This document shows, piece after piece, positions 1-11,687 of a stretch of 64,000 nt of DNA. The DNA is taken from positions 3,162,001 to 3,226,000 of the forward strand of contig NC_089559.1 in assembly GCF_040115645.1 (NCBI RefSeq). Reading direction: 5' to 3'. Under the pieces are notes generated by a model. That model did not search any database, was not told the origin of the DNA, and saw nothing but the letters and a program-made list of their open reading frames with translations. The translations under genes were made by a program, and so were the position numbers. How positions within the stretch are numbered: position 1 is the stretch's first letter; each line of letters begins with the position of its first letter. This DNA comes from Euwallacea fornicatus (taxonomy: Eukaryota; Arthropoda; Insecta; Coleoptera; Curculionidae).

Positions 1-72
1 GATGTTCTTCTCGTATCGTGAATGTTTTTTTATTTTCTGCCAATATGCCTTTCCTTGCTCCTGTCCAATTTC

Positions 73-285
73 TCAGCATGCTTCTAGCCATTTGTCTTGT
101 TTGTACTGTGCTATCAGTGTTTTGACGTTTCTGTTGAGTTCGTTCAGTTTTCTTTCTAGTTCTTCATCTTGCGTAAGTGTATACGTTCTGTATAATTCCC
201 TTTTATGTTTGATCAATCTTGGTAGAGAGTGTTGGTAGAAGTGATTTTTTGTGAGGGGTGAAAATTTTTCGATTGCCTGTTTCAA
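73..285 (-). pseudogene. LINE ORF2 linker between endonuclease and reverse transcriptase
   Basis: A 70-residue open segment is rich in Lys and Arg, with the pattern LPRLIKHKRELYRTYTLT, then LERKLNELNRNVKTLIAQYK and a final DKW. In Jockey-like LINEs a helical stretch of this type (RR-rich, then ELN-L---VK---, then W) joins the endonuclease to the reverse transcriptase. Its position just beyond the endonuclease on the same strand supports this. It is too short to stand alone as a gene. Confidence 0.5.
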
Positions 286-456
286 CTGGTGTTGAAGATT
301 TTCGATAGGACACGTACCTGCTTACGTATCGATATAGTCGTGTATGTGTAGTTTTAATTCGTCGATATCTGTTTTATTAAGATTAGGTTTGGGCGTTGCT
401 TTTGTCATGTCCGTATTTTGTCCGATGTTTAGGTCAAACGTTATTGCTAAGTGGTC

Positions 457-1060
457 TTATCCAAGTTGATTTGCAAGTTTGACATTGTTTCTGACGTTTA
501 CTAGGTTGGATGTGTAGAGTAATAGATCGGAAGTCAAGTCTTGATGTCTCGACATCAAAAATGTGGGCGGAGTATTGTCTTTTGCAAAATCTGAAATGTT
601 CAGGAATCTATTCAGTTGCATTGTCTTGTTCTTGTTTAGATTGAAGCCTCCCCCAATAATCGCATTTCTGTAGAGGCACGCTGTGGTTAGTATGTTCTGT
701 TCTATGCTGAAGTGAGGATGGATGTAAACGAGGAATATGTGGATGAGGCCATTTAAGAAGGACATAGTGAAATGGAGGCAATCGTTTAAACAAAACTTTA
801 AAACAGAGAGATTAGCCTTTCCTCGGTTAATTTTTAGATTAAAAAGTACTGTTGTCCCTCCTCTGGCATTGTCATTCGCGTCGCAATGTCTACAAACATA
901 CCGCCAGTTCCTGTATACCGGCGTCTGTCCAAGTTTAATTTTCGTTTCTACAAACATGCAGCAGTCTGTATTGTTACTTTCTCTGTAGTTATATATTTGT
1001 AGGATCACAAAACCAGGCCATATTCGTCATCTTCTGAAATTTATGCATCTGTTCTTTCTA
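457..1060 (-). pseudogene. LINE ORF2 endonuclease domain (exonuclease-endonuclease-phosphatase fold), degenerate
   Basis: The 183-residue open segment (1008-457) has the landmarks of the APE-type endonuclease that nicks target DNA for LINE insertion: a glutamate in MFVETKIKLG near residue 20, an RGGTT motif near residue 50, a VYIHPHFS segment near residue 95, and AIIGGGFNLNKNK near residue 115. The last is the normal GGDFN motif with its catalytic aspartate changed to glycine, so the enzyme would be inactive. The start of the domain, normally ending in a metal-binding Asn, is not readable in one frame above 1008. The reverse transcriptase should follow at lower coordinates. Confidence 0.65.
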
Positions 1061-2116
1061 TGTCACAATACTGTGTCCCATACTTAAAGACGTTATTATA
1101 GGACAATTAGAGTGATGATCCTCTGGGCGTCTGGTGCCCCGATGTGACCCAAGCGAGGGTGAGAAACCCAGAGGCACAGGAACCATTTAAGGGAATGGGA
1201 AAAAAGAAGAGGCTGACCCGGGCAGTCCCGAATACGACGAATTGCGATAAGACAGGCCTCGGTCCACTTGCTCTTCTTTCTTTTATTCTTCTATCTTTAA
1301 TTAATAAACATACACTTATAGCTTTTATCCTTGAACTGTGATTTCTTTAGTAGATATAACCACCATCCCATATCTACCATAGTATTGGAATTTGATGTCC
1401 TATTGAATTCTGATGCTACAAATCAAATGTTTTTTATGGTTCAATGCGTTAATGCTGACATATGTGCAGGTTTTTCTCTCGTTGTCTAAGGGTTGACGAT
1501 TAAAAGAGCTCGTATGTTGAGTTACGGATCTTTAGGGACTTTCAAATAATAGTCGCGTGAACTTAACGATACGGATATATTATGCAAGTTTACGAAACAC
1601 GGGTACGACCCTTGAGTCTCGAGTCACCACCAGGAGGACCCACCAAAAAAGAGACCATCCCCGTTCTCCCAAGCCTTAGGTATTGACATCCATGGTCGTA
1701 AACCATGGACGTACCATGTCTAGACAATACTTGAAGGTATCGGGACTGCTCTCCGCATGGAACCGTTACGTCCACGTCTGGCACCCAGCCCTTGGCGAGG
1801 GCTTCGCCAAGGGCTGGGTGTCCTAAACCTAACTTACAGAATATTTACAAGCTATGTACAACTAAGCGATCTAACAGGCGGATCTCATATATGTGAGTTT
1901 TAGCTTGAATGTTCAATATTTGTTATTGTCTGTTTAAGTTGGTTTAAAGGTTCTGTTGGGGAGGAGCAGATCAAACATTAATATGTACATATGAAAACCA
2001 TCGAGGTATCGATAGCGAAGTTACCGACAAATCGTTTTTGTAATATTTTTAGTATTTCTTCTCAATTAACATTGGTAGTTTTATTAATTTGGTTGTTGTA
2101 TTTGTTAATTGTATAA
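1061..2116. other. Unassigned spacer inside the LINE region
   Basis: No coding match is seen here. It holds a perfect hairpin at 1782-1820 and an AT-rich strip near 1275-1330. It separates ORF1 from the endonuclease by more than expected, so it may be a separate small insertion, but no target duplication could be made out. Confidence 0.3.
1782..1820. repeat. Perfect 17-bp inverted repeat with 5-nt loop
   Basis: The arm CACCCAGCCCTTGGCGA at 1782-1798 is exactly complementary to 1804-1820, with GGGCT between. It is GC-rich in an AT-rich setting, so it would be a stable stem in RNA or single-stranded DNA. No U-run follows, and this is not a bacterial terminator. Its role is unknown. Confidence 0.85.
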
Positions 2117-3030
2117 TCAGGCGTTGTTATTGATGATTGAGGTAATGGGTCTTTTCGGACATTTCATACTCCATGCTGCATGGTTATCAGAGTTGCAGGC
2201 CGTACATTTGGGAGGGAGTGGAGATTTGCACGTTGATGTCGAGTGAGGTCCTTGGCATTTCTTGCATTTCGTAGATTTTTTGCAATCCTCTGAGCGGTGT
2301 TCAAAGAAGCTGCGTTTGTTGCAAAGTGCCGGAATGGGTGCTGGTGGCTTGTTTTCCACTATTCTGTCTCAGAAAATGTACTGCACGGTCGTTTATAAGT
2401 TTCTCGTTCGTGGCCAGATCGCCCGTGATCAGCCTCATCATCAGTGTAAGTACGTTTCTTTACCTGGAAATGGTTCTTTTGTAGAACCGGATTTTCAACT
2501 CTAACTTGTCCAGATGTTTTAGGAATATGTCGTCCTTTATGTCTACGTCCACTCCTATGGCTACCACTGAATATGACGGCGTTATATAGCGGGTGGTGTT
2601 TGTTTGATTTATTACGGCGGTAGGTGGGTTGTCCATTCGAAAGGACGTTATGATTCATTTTTGGGTGAGTCTTTGTAAAGCCACTGTTGCATTCCTATCG
2701 ATGTTCGTTTTTATGATGAAATTCCTTTCTTGCTTGATAATAAGGTCTTTATTAACAGGAATGATTTTTTTCCCACTCAACAGCGAACTGGATTCTTGAC
2801 GTTGAGGCTGGTGCAACGACTATAAAGTTGCGTGTTGTTTTTCCTTGATGCTTTTTGTTAGTCCTGTTGATATTTCGTTTTGCGATGGTAAGGGTGGTGC
2901 TGTGTTACTGAAGGCGGGCCTTTTCGGGTTTGGTGTTGGGGTCGTGGGTGTGGAGGGTGTGGAGGGTGTGAAAGATTTTAGTTTCCTACGTTTTTTTTTT
3001 TATTTGGGTGTCTTTAAGTCTTCCTGAGAT
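2117..3030 (-). pseudogene. LINE ORF1 (gag-like, CCHC zinc knuckles), frameshifted
   Basis: The last open segment (2359-2117) has two zinc-knuckle-like motifs: C-x2-C-x3-H-x4-C (CKKCQGPH...) and C-x2-C-x4-H-x6-C (CTACNSDNH...), followed by CPKRP. This is the usual end of Jockey ORF1, an RNA-binding nucleic-acid chaperone. Upstream, in other frames, there is a stretch reading LMMRLITGDLATNEKLIND and one reading VAIGVDVDIKDDIFLKHL; both resemble the domain that precedes the knuckles in this family. At least two frame changes are needed to read through. The N-terminal part is proline and threonine rich (PTPSTPPTPTTP-like). It is followed by endonuclease remnants, as expected for a LINE. Confidence 0.65.
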
Positions 3031-3264
3031 GTCTGATCCCATTCAGATTCTTGTGAACTCCCTTCGCCTTCATTGGGGAGAGTTTCTCTCCGCGGTGGCG
3101 ATATTTTTCTACTTATACGTGTTTGTATGTTTTCAACTCGAACAATAAAGAACCGGTGCAAACAATTATTTTATTTCCCCAGTAGGCTCGTTTGAATCGT
3201 CTCGGCGATCGAACTGATCATCGCTAAATGTAATATCCATGGAAATGATGTTCTTTTAATATTC

Positions 3265-5740
3265 CAGAGGTTCCCAAACTATAAGGCGCCTGCCCTTATA
3301 TAATTAGGAGGGCGTACAGTTTGGAAAAACATCTTTATCGAAACTTTATTTAATAGGTAAAGGAACTTATTCTAAGGTTCTGAAGGCTAATGGTTAATAT
3401 GCGTTTTTTAAGCGCACAATATTTGTGAATTTGGTTCTACCGTGAGACTTTAAAATGTACTCCCCCCCCCTCTGCATTTTAACGCATTTTTTTAAATTCA
3501 AAAGTAAGATTAAATAGAACAAAAAATACTATCTTTTGCCGCTTATTTATTTTTTAAATGTCGCTCACGTCACCAGTCACAAAATAGCAGATTTTTACCA
3601 ATTGAAACGTGGATCAAATTACACCTTAAATTATAGATTTTTCAAAACTACATTCAATGGTGTATCGCAATTTAAAATCTATCGATTAATATTTGACAAA
3701 AATAGGTATCAATTTGGTAAAAAATGGGTAATTTAGGTAAATAGTACGTATACAACGAGAAAACGTGTTTCTTGATAGGAAATTGGTATGTTTTCGATTT
3801 TGTACTCGCAAACAGTTTTTGGTTTTTCAGAAAAATTTAGAGTCGCATGGTATATTAGAGATGGTGACTCTGAATACATTTTCTACTGAAGTTAAATTTT
3901 AAGACAGCAAGTGCAGAAAATCCAGTTTCACAAAGGTAAGACGTTGGAAGAAACTAACAAAATCATAAGCGCTGTAGCTGTTGTGAAGCAATAGTCACTC
4001 GGATTTTGTCCAGAAATTTGTTAAGGACTTTTTAACAAATTTTGATTTTTGAAATACTTATTGAAACATCTATCAGGTAATCCTCTTCTTGTAGTGATAA
4101 CCCGACAGGTTAGTGGTTTATTCAAATGGACTTCAACTCCAACCGGACAATTTAACAATATCTCCTGGAAAGAAGTATCGTCTGAAATTCAATCTCAGAT
4201 TTTCTAAATAACCTCTCACGGTTTTTAGTATCACAGTTTTGTGATTCTCCTTCAATGGAAAATTATGCATAAATTCACATAACGCGAGAAACACTTCAAA
4301 ACAGTTTTTTAAATTGTTATTCCATATCAGGATTTTCTTACAAAAGATCTAGTCATTTGAATCAAATCAAATATATTTAAATTTGTTTCCTGCAGTTGAA
4401 TATAGGGTGTATTGAGTTTTTGAAAAATATCTACTAAATAAGAAAGCTTTAATAAAAATAATCTTTCGTAGAATTCTGCTGAATGCTTGTAACCCTCCTC
4501 GCTTAACAATATCGTTATTTCCCTTGTTAGTTCAAAGACACGTTTGACCACCTTATCGCCTGACAACTATCTGGATGAGAAATAAAATGGCAAAGATTTA
4601 AGCTTAGCTCCCATATTTTCACATAGAACAGAGAATATTCTTGATTTCAGTGATCTGGTTTTTATAAAGTTAACTACTTCAATAACTTCTGTCAAAATTA
4701 TATGTAGTCTAATAATTAACGATTTAGATATTAATGCTTCCCAAGGAATAAAGCAGTGCCTCCAGTTTCTAAAGATTCCCCTTATCAGCGCTTGCAAACT
4801 ATTGTATTTACTACATGTGGCTTGGGACCAATCGATGCAAATCGTAGCGAAATTTTCCCAATGCAAATTCGCCTTTGTTATAGTATCACTTGTAATCTTG
4901 AACAATGCGGTGGCTGTAGTTCTTCCTTCTACTAGTTTAAAAATCAAAAAATCTTCACATATTTTAGAATCTAGACAGAACATGATATAGGAAATCAAAT
5001 GGGAATCATTACTGGAGTCAGTTGCTTCGTCATGTTGTATAGCAAACAATTTTCTAGTAAGCTCATATTCAAGCTGTTGCTGAATTCTCATTTACTGTCA
5101 GCACTTTATATCGAATATAGACTTCTGTTCTTTGAACAATCCTTGTTTTTCTTCAAGAAAAATCACCCAGTTTATTGACATCTTCTTTGTGGAGTGTTTC
5201 TAGATACTTCATCGATTTATTAAGTTTCATGCTATCGGCAGCCAATATTTCTAAACAAATAACGCATTAAGGTTTTTCTTCGTCATTTACTTCGAGGCTA
5301 GTAAAGCCGAAATTTAAGTACGCTCGGTCATACTTTCTTGTTTTAAATCTGGGACGATCTCCACTTGGATCTGTCGATAAACAAGCTTCTTCATCCTCAC
5401 GTTTTCGTTTAAAGAAATTATCGATACGTACCACCTAGTTATAACTCACAATAATACTTAGGGTTGGAACAGCAGACTTGAAAATTTCTTATGAAACAGA
5501 ATTACGAACGTTACAATAACTAATAGCAACTGCAAATGGACTTCTTTATTTGTAGCCGCGTCGCTTCAATATAGAAACTTCTGAAAGCTTCGATATCTGT
5601 CGAGAACTTTCCGACAGCATCTCCGGCACCCTAGACACAGTGTTGCCTAGTGTAATTTAATTTCCTACGAACCGGGGGGCCGGCGAAATTGCTCTAGTTA
5701 AACCAGGGGGGTGTTAAGAACAAAAGTTTGAAAACCGCTG
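3265..5740 (-). mobile_element. hAT-superfamily DNA transposon (ZBED/SCAND3-like), decayed
   Basis: The ends form imperfect inverted repeats. The left starts CAGAGGTTCCCAAACT at 3265; the right end, read on the minus strand from 5740, starts CAGCGGTTTTCAAACT. CAG-GGTT-CCAAAC ends are typical of hAT elements. TATTC lies just outside both ends, which may be part of a worn 8-bp target duplication. Inside, the minus strand carries remnants of a hAT transposase from BED finger to the C-terminal dimerisation region. The element separates a mariner-like fragment (5741 onward) from its missing half. Confidence 0.75.
3840..5435 (-). pseudogene. hAT transposase, ZBED5/SCAND3-like, broken
   Basis: Order on the minus strand: a BED-finger remnant near 5300-5230 (reading CVICLEILAADSMKLNKS), then a 174-residue open segment (5091-4567) with FAIQHDEATDSSNDSHLIS, WENFATICIDWSQATCSKY and VNFIKTRSLKSRIFSVLCEN, the DDE-core landmarks of this family. 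The 79-residue segment 4566-4327 (KVVKRVFELTREITILLSEE) continues it after a stop, and LKTVRGYLENLRLNFRRYF near 4200 and PTSYLCETGFSALAVLK near 3950-3910 are the C-terminal end. In active members the second motif reads C-T-D-G-A; here D-W-S-Q shows loss of key residues. There are several stops and frame changes. Host-domesticated relatives exist, but this copy cannot make a protein. Confidence 0.8.
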
Positions 5741-6683
5741 TATTCTCTGCACTGTAAAATCACAGAATATTGTGCGCTGACCTCTCACGTATTCCAACTT
5801 CTTCTGCTACCCATGCCTGACTGATATTTGGACGACCGTTCAGTCACATTCAGTAACGCTGCTAATTCGTTCGTCTAATTTTTGACAGTCTTTGTTCTTT
5901 TCTGATTTTAATGGTAGCAATCAAGCAATCTACTAAGGCTGGTGGTTTCTAAATGGTGTCTCTCAGGAACACGAGCAACATGAGTTTTACTGGCCAAAAA
6001 ACTATTTTTCTCAGTTTCTCCCAAAACAAAAATCATATCAATCAGCTCTTTCTTTGAAAAAAATCTTTTTCTCTTAAACAAAATCCTCATTCTTTGGAAG
6101 CAAATACAAATGAAAATCTTAAATTCAGAAGCTATTTATTGTCTAATATTCATTAGAACCGTAAACCGCAAATGGTGATACGACTACTGCATCAGCTAGA
6201 TATGTTAGGCGTCATGAAAACTTCCGTTTTGACATTTTTCGTAACTATAAACAAATTTAGAAATCAAAAAAGCTCAACTTTACGATAGAGTGACGTTAAC
6301 AAAAGTTGTATGTTTTTGAATTCTCAATGCAATGTCTTCGAGAAAATTGGGGCATTCCATTTCAAATAAGGAAATTATTGACGTTTGAAGTCACGCAACC
6401 TCGAAATCCTATTTCTGCAGTTGTAGACGACATTTTTAAATTAAAATATGTCAAAACATAGTTTATTAAGTCCTATTTGAGCCCTAGAAGATTAAATTCC
6501 AATATTTATAGTGATTAGCTCACAATATCGATGTTGGTGGAACTTTGCAGTGTTCGAATTTTTTCCAATTATTCGGAAACGGTTAATTTTAAAAATGGAA
6601 CACTTTTCATAACCTGAACTTAAAATTTTAGCAAAAAAATACGAAAAACAATTGTGGAGTTCCATTTAAAATAACCTTCTGTA
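5741..6683 (-). mobile_element. Mariner-like element, 5' end only, cut off by the hAT insertion
   Basis: The minus strand starts at 6683 with TACAGAAGGTTATTTTAAAT and runs through an AT-rich leader into a transposase N-terminus (6090-5760). A related sequence (GGGCATTCCATTTCAAATAAGG on the plus strand near 6350) repeats part of the terminal sequence internally. The rest of the element would continue across 5740, where the hAT element starts. No matching half was recognised left of 3265. Confidence 0.55.
5760..6090 (-). pseudogene. Mariner-like transposase N-terminal helix-turn-helix (DUF4817 type)
   Basis: The open segment 6090-5908 reads KELIDMIFVLGETEKNSFLA then SKTHVARVPERHHLETTSLS. This matches the plan of the DUF4817 DNA-binding domain: (E)L-DM--VYGE---N---A---Y--R-P-R-HP---TF-RL. 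The usual RFPDRRHP is recognisable as RVPERHHL. A second helix-turn-helix (NVTERSS..., then GIRERSAHNIL after a frame change) follows down to about 5760. The catalytic part is missing because the hAT element lies at that point. Confidence 0.6.
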
Positions 6684-6701
6684 TCCTCATACTTTTTGGG
6701 G

Positions 6702-8518
6702 GGGTTACCTTGTCTTATTTTAGTTATAATTGGGGTTTCAGGTATTTCCCGAGTAGATGGAGGAAAACCGTAGTCGAGAGCCTTGGCCCGATTTCTAAGC
6801 CAATTTCAATGATCTAAACAGCATTTTGACCTCCCGACTCATTTAAGATATAGAGGGTATTTTTCTTTTCTTGTCGTTTTCTTTAAAGTCCCACAACTTT
6901 GCTGTTTGTTAGTATATTTAACTTTCGACAAACACAGCTGTGAGTTTTCTTAGATGTAATCCAGCGGCGTACTGAAATATTTTCTATCTTAAATTGTTAA
7001 AGGGTTCCTTCGATAAACGAAACCACGAAAACGACAATTTGGTTTACAAAAAATAGACTGAATTTAATTGCACTTATTTTAAATAATGACATAGTTTATT
7101 GGTCTAAGTATGAAGAGAATGCTTGATTGGGCGGGTTACACACTAAGAATTTCATCACGTACCTGACACCGACGCAGCTTCCACACGAAGAGAAGAAAAA
7201 AGAGAAAAGATTACTTCGATTACCCTTTAAGTACTAAACCCGAGGAATTCCAACCAGAGGCGCACCACTACCAAGAGCCATTATGGCCTATAGCTGAGCC
7301 GGATGCTATAAATTGGGGCCATCTGGGGAATATCTATACTAGTCGCTTTTCTGAGAATATCGCAGGCCCAACGATCTGCCCATCGTGGCAATAGTCCCGA
7401 CCGAAAAAGCTTCCTTTGACTAGTAGCATATTCCATAGCCAAAAGCACCTTTGGTTTTGGCCTGATGGGTCATGTGGTTTGGCACCCGGATGGCATTCTT
7501 AGAACAAGTATCGCAGTACATGGACGTAGCTTAACAGATAAAATACAAATAACTAACAACTAACAAAATTAACAACAACAAAAAATCAATAACTTAAAGT
7601 CCCTAACATAAATTATAAACTAAACTTTTTTTTTTTAATGGAAACCATAGTTTGCTATGACTTCATTAACTAGAATTTTTTTTTAGTTTTTTGAAAATAT
7701 ATAGTTCCATATATTTTATTGCGGTAAATAAGAAAATTATCAATGATTTTCTGAAAAACACAATATTCAAAGCGTGCATTTATTTATTTCATTATGGCAA
7801 TTGGTTGTATTTCACGCCGATGTGAACTACGTTGACATCATAACGGACATTAGTTTGAACAATAGTGGAATTAAGAAAAGACTGTTATATAATAACAAAT
7901 CTTTTTTCCTAAAATCCATAAGTTTTAAATATAACATAAAATACTATTAGGTCATTTTTTCTAATTTTAAAATAGGTTTTGAGCATAGTTATACATTTCT
8001 TTATAAAACGAAAAAAAAATGAAAAACCGTTCGTAATTTCCTTATTTGCCAAGATAAATATATGGAACTATACATAGAAAATTTAAAAATATATATAAAT
8101 TAATTAAAAACATATGATACACATATTTATATTTTCAGAAAGCTGAAAAATATATAATTAATGGGGTTATGACGAATTATGCTTTCCATTAAAAAAAGCA
8201 ATTTTGGTCTGTAATTAAAAAAAAATAAGCTAGAAAAAATTCAGTGGCATTACTGGAGAGCACACATGAAAATCCGCAAAAGCTATTTGTGCCAAAAATT
8301 AAAAATATTCACAAACAAAAAAATTATGAGGTTGTGAAGAGAATAACAAAGAACTAAAAACACCCTGTATCTCCCAATCGAGTCAAGATGTCTGAATGCC
8401 GTTTAGATAATTTAAATTGGCTCAAAATACGGGCTAAGTTGCCCGACTATAATTTTTCACTATCTACTCGGGAAATACCTGATATCTCCCAACTGCATCG
8501 AAAATAGGATACCTTTTA
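6702..8518. mobile_element. Long-inverted-repeat (foldback) element, split by a solo LTR
   Basis: The two sides are imperfect reverse complements nearly to the middle. For example, TTTCAGGTATTTCCCGAGTAGAT near 6737 pairs with ATCTACTCGGGAAATACCTGA near 8462, and AATGGAAACCATAG near 7638 pairs with the region near 8158-8195. It is the same family as 21264-22357, which shares the inner motifs (ATCTAAACAGCATTTTGACxTCxCGACTC, AATGGAAACCATAG and others). Without the LTR at 6995-7608 it would be about 1.2 kb. No coding sequence is seen. Ends are approximate. Confidence 0.75.
6995..7608. mobile_element. Solo LTR (614 bp) with TAAAT target duplication
   Basis: The block starts TGTTAAAGGG and ends AGTCCCTAACA, giving the TGTTA...TAACA ends of a long terminal repeat. 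The 5 bases TAAAT stand directly before (6990-6994) and after (7609-7613). The flanking sequence is a foldback element whose sister copy (21264-22357) lacks this block, which confirms an insertion. No internal retroelement genes remain, so it is a recombination remnant. A 5-bp duplication fits several LTR superfamilies; the family is not identified. Confidence 0.75.
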
Positions 8519-11500
8519 CATTAGAAAATAATTTCTATCTATTTTCCATTTCCACCCTGGAAATATTCACTTCTGTGCTGCGTAATTCTGTAAAAGAAAA
8601 AAACAGTTTACTTTATGGTTATAGAAGCTAAGGAAGTCTGACGCACCGTTGCATGACTCAGTATGTACGGTAAACTGACTTTACGCACATAGTTGCATTA
8701 AACATTCAACTTGAAGAATAAATAAGGCTTTACTAAAGATCCACTTGGAGGTTTTAATCTTAACCATCGAAGGGAAGCGACCTGGATATTTTCCATTTTT
8801 TTATTCATACTGCATATTAGAATATAAAAAATTTTTTCCTCTTTTTATTTGGTTTTTCTTCCATTATCGATTACAATTTTTTTTAATTTCAACTTCGTTT
8901 TAGACCCTTCCAAAGGTTATTTTAGGTTTCATTGGAAACTGTTAGCAATAAAACCATTAAATTTTCTAAAACTCATATAATGTGTTTTGGGGAACTCGGA
9001 GGGATCGGCGAGGATACTTCAAAATCGTCCAATTCTTAAGCTTTTTTAGTAACCTCCCTTAATCAGAAAGAGGTTCTGCTTAATGATACCATAATGAAAT
9101 TTTTTTTTTAATTTCTTCTCCAAGGACCCTCTGTGAATTCGTTTTGACTCGAGGAACAAATTTGAAATAAAATACAATTATTTTTTGAATTTTCAAATAA
9201 TCTCATAAAAATCAAATAATTTTCCAACACAAAGGCAGAAAATTTTCAAAATTTCCTCATCTGAAGTTTCTCATTAGCGTGCGGTTCCAAATGACCTCTC
9301 CCATTTTCTCAGCAAACCCCTGCCACCATTGTTATCATGTTAATTTCTAAAGCACCGAATCCCAAGTTTCTTGACTATATGCGAATAAGCTTACTAATAT
9401 GCCCGGCTAGTCACACTTAACATCAAAACTTCGAAAACTTTCGTGATATATACAACTTCCGCAAGAAGGGAGGTGGGTCCTCTAATCGATAGTGACTGTA
9501 CAGGATCCCGAGGGTCTAAATAGGAAAGTAGGAGAGGTGTTGCGAAAGTTCGTGATTTTATTGGAGAAGCTTTTACGACTTTCAGGGATGAGCGGACGTT
9601 TATTTAAAATGGAGCTTTTGTTTGACTTTACGATGTGCGGCTAATGCCTTGAGATGAGATGGGGCAGAAGGGACAATTCTGTTTATGACCAGAGATTATT
9701 CCTAGGTGGATTATGGCTACAATAGGAGAGTAGCTAAATTTGGCATATACGAGGAGTTGTTAAAAATAATGTAGATGGTCGTGACACCACCACTCGTCCA
9801 ATGTACGCAGCGTTATTTTTCAGCAACAGCGATAAAATATTGGATTTGTGATTTCGTCAGACCACAAATGAAATTACGCAAAAATCGTTATTATTTTTGT
9901 CACTAGTGATGCAACGTAATACACCACGTAAACTAGAATATAGCGAAGAAAAATTAAAAGGGAAAGAGCAAGAAAAGAAAAGAAAAACACGTGAATAATT
10001 GTTGAAGATAATGTGTAAAAACGCTTCACCATCATTCTTCTTTTAGGAAAATTACTACTTTTTCTTATTAGGAATACAATATTGGTCTATTTGCAAACTA
10101 CCAATCATCTCATGTAAGACGTACCTCCACCATTATCTACTCTCGTGCAAGTATCTACTTCTCCACATTAGTGATGCAGTATTTCGCAATTTATACAATA
10201 GCAGTTATCAGTGATCACAAATAAACAAGAACCTTCTGAAGACATGTGACGAAGATTAAGGTCACCATCCTCGCGTTCTTGTGAAAAGCACTACGTTCCC
10301 AGAGTAGTGAAACAACATCTCATGCTTGTTTTGTACGCAATTATCAGATTTCTGCAATTAAAAAAAAGTTCCATAACGAGTGTCTCTATTATGTTCTTTG
10401 TTGACTTGTGCAGGGCCGACCTTAGCGAGTCTGCCGCGTTAAGCGAAAGGTTTAATCACCGTACCCGTTACCCCCACGAAAAATCTCGAACGAAGAAAGT
10501 CCGTTGTCCTTTCTAGTCCACCGCCCAGGGCCGTCGCCCAACCTCGTCCTCCCTTAAGGTCCTTCCTGCTCATTTGCGAAGTGTTCTTCTCACTTTTCGG
10601 CAATGGTGATGCAAAATTGCATCGTTTTTAAATTAGCAGTTATCCGACAATTCGACCGACAGGTTGAAGTTAAGCAAAGAATTGGTAGTTTGTCGATTAT
10701 TAGATTTATTAAAGTAAATATTAACACTTCGCCCATAACTCGCAAATAAACAGAAGATTGCCGTTTCGTCTCTGTTTACTGAATCTGTCGACTACGAAAT
10801 TATTTTTCACTTGGCACGTTGCTTTAACCTCTCAGGTCGGATTCATTGCAATATGCCACATATATCTGATTTAAAAACGTATACAGAAGATAAATAAAAT
10901 TAATATACTTCCGCAATAATTAGTGAGGTACATGATACTTTATCGCACGCGAAATGATACTTTATTGCACGAAATTCATAGGATACTTCACGTTATACTC
11001 ACACGTTGAATACAGTTGTGTTAGTGTTGTACTACTGTCTTTTTAAGTAGTAATATAAAGGTTCAAATTCTAACAAAAAAATTCTCTCCAGTAAATTTAC
11101 AGAAAATGATGGATAAAGTTTGCGAGCTTTGGAAATCTCATGGGAAAGTCCAGGTGGAAATACTCCCATCCGGAAAGTTATTGGAATGGTAAAACAAATT
11201 CCGGAAGAATTATTTCTAGATATAAGGGAGAAATTTTTGCAAAAGGATATATTGGTTTAGAGTTGGAAAATCGGGCTTTAAACGAATTTGGTTACGTGGG
11301 AAAAAAACATAAGCCACAATTTCAGTTTCTGATCTAATGTGAGAATCAAAAATTCGGAACTAACATACAGGAGGGACTTTTTATAAATATAAACATGCCA
11401 GCGCCTTGAAAATTATGCCGGCAATGGAAAAATCCAAAAATACGTGTACGATAATAAGATAGGCGAAGATGATTGAGGGTATGATGAACTCACTACCCTC

Positions 11501-11687
11501 GACCAAATTCATCCCAGTCACTCCAAGTCATTTTTTTTTAATAACGCGGATATGCTTGCAACATATCGTGGGAAAGAAATTTTCAGTAGGTTTTCCAAAG
11601 AAATCACTTTTTTTTTAAATTTTGCCCTCAAATGTATCCGATAACGCCCAAAATGCAAAAGCTACGAGTAAGATATCTAGACGTTCA
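8519..11687. other. AT-rich region, no gene recognised
   Basis: No coding or RNA gene is supported. A slightly GC-richer patch at 10400-10590 contains two CAGGGCCG words but no known element. The stretch 11106-11640 may be decayed coding DNA and is listed apart. Confidence 0.4.
11106..11640 (+). other. Possible decayed coding region of unknown type
   Basis: A short open stretch starts with an ATG at 11106 (MMDKVCELWKSHGKVQVEIL) and is followed, after frame changes, by a 65-residue open segment (11140-11337) and a stretch reading FYKYKHASALKIMPAMEKS near 11380-11440. Base composition is closer to coding than in the flanks. I could not assign it to a family; it may be a transposon relic of the mariner just downstream or something unrelated. 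Confidence 0.2.

Larger units (their letters stand above)
1..3130 (-). mobile_element. Jockey-like non-LTR retrotransposon, 5' part, decayed
   Basis: Read on the minus strand, this stretch has the order of a Jockey-type LINE: a proline-rich leader (about 3030-2850), an ORF1 with zinc knuckles (2658-2117), an AP-type endonuclease (1060-457), and the basic linker that precedes the reverse transcriptase (285-73). The reverse transcriptase itself would lie left of base 1. All parts carry frameshifts, so the copy is dead. The 1 kb between ORF1 and the endonuclease is longer than usual for such elements and may hold a second insertion. The 5' end is set only roughly. Confidence 0.7.

Noticed and set aside
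1130..1150. TGGTGCCCC word resembling a retroelement primer-binding site
   Set aside because: No LTR end (CA) stands directly before it and no second LTR was found.
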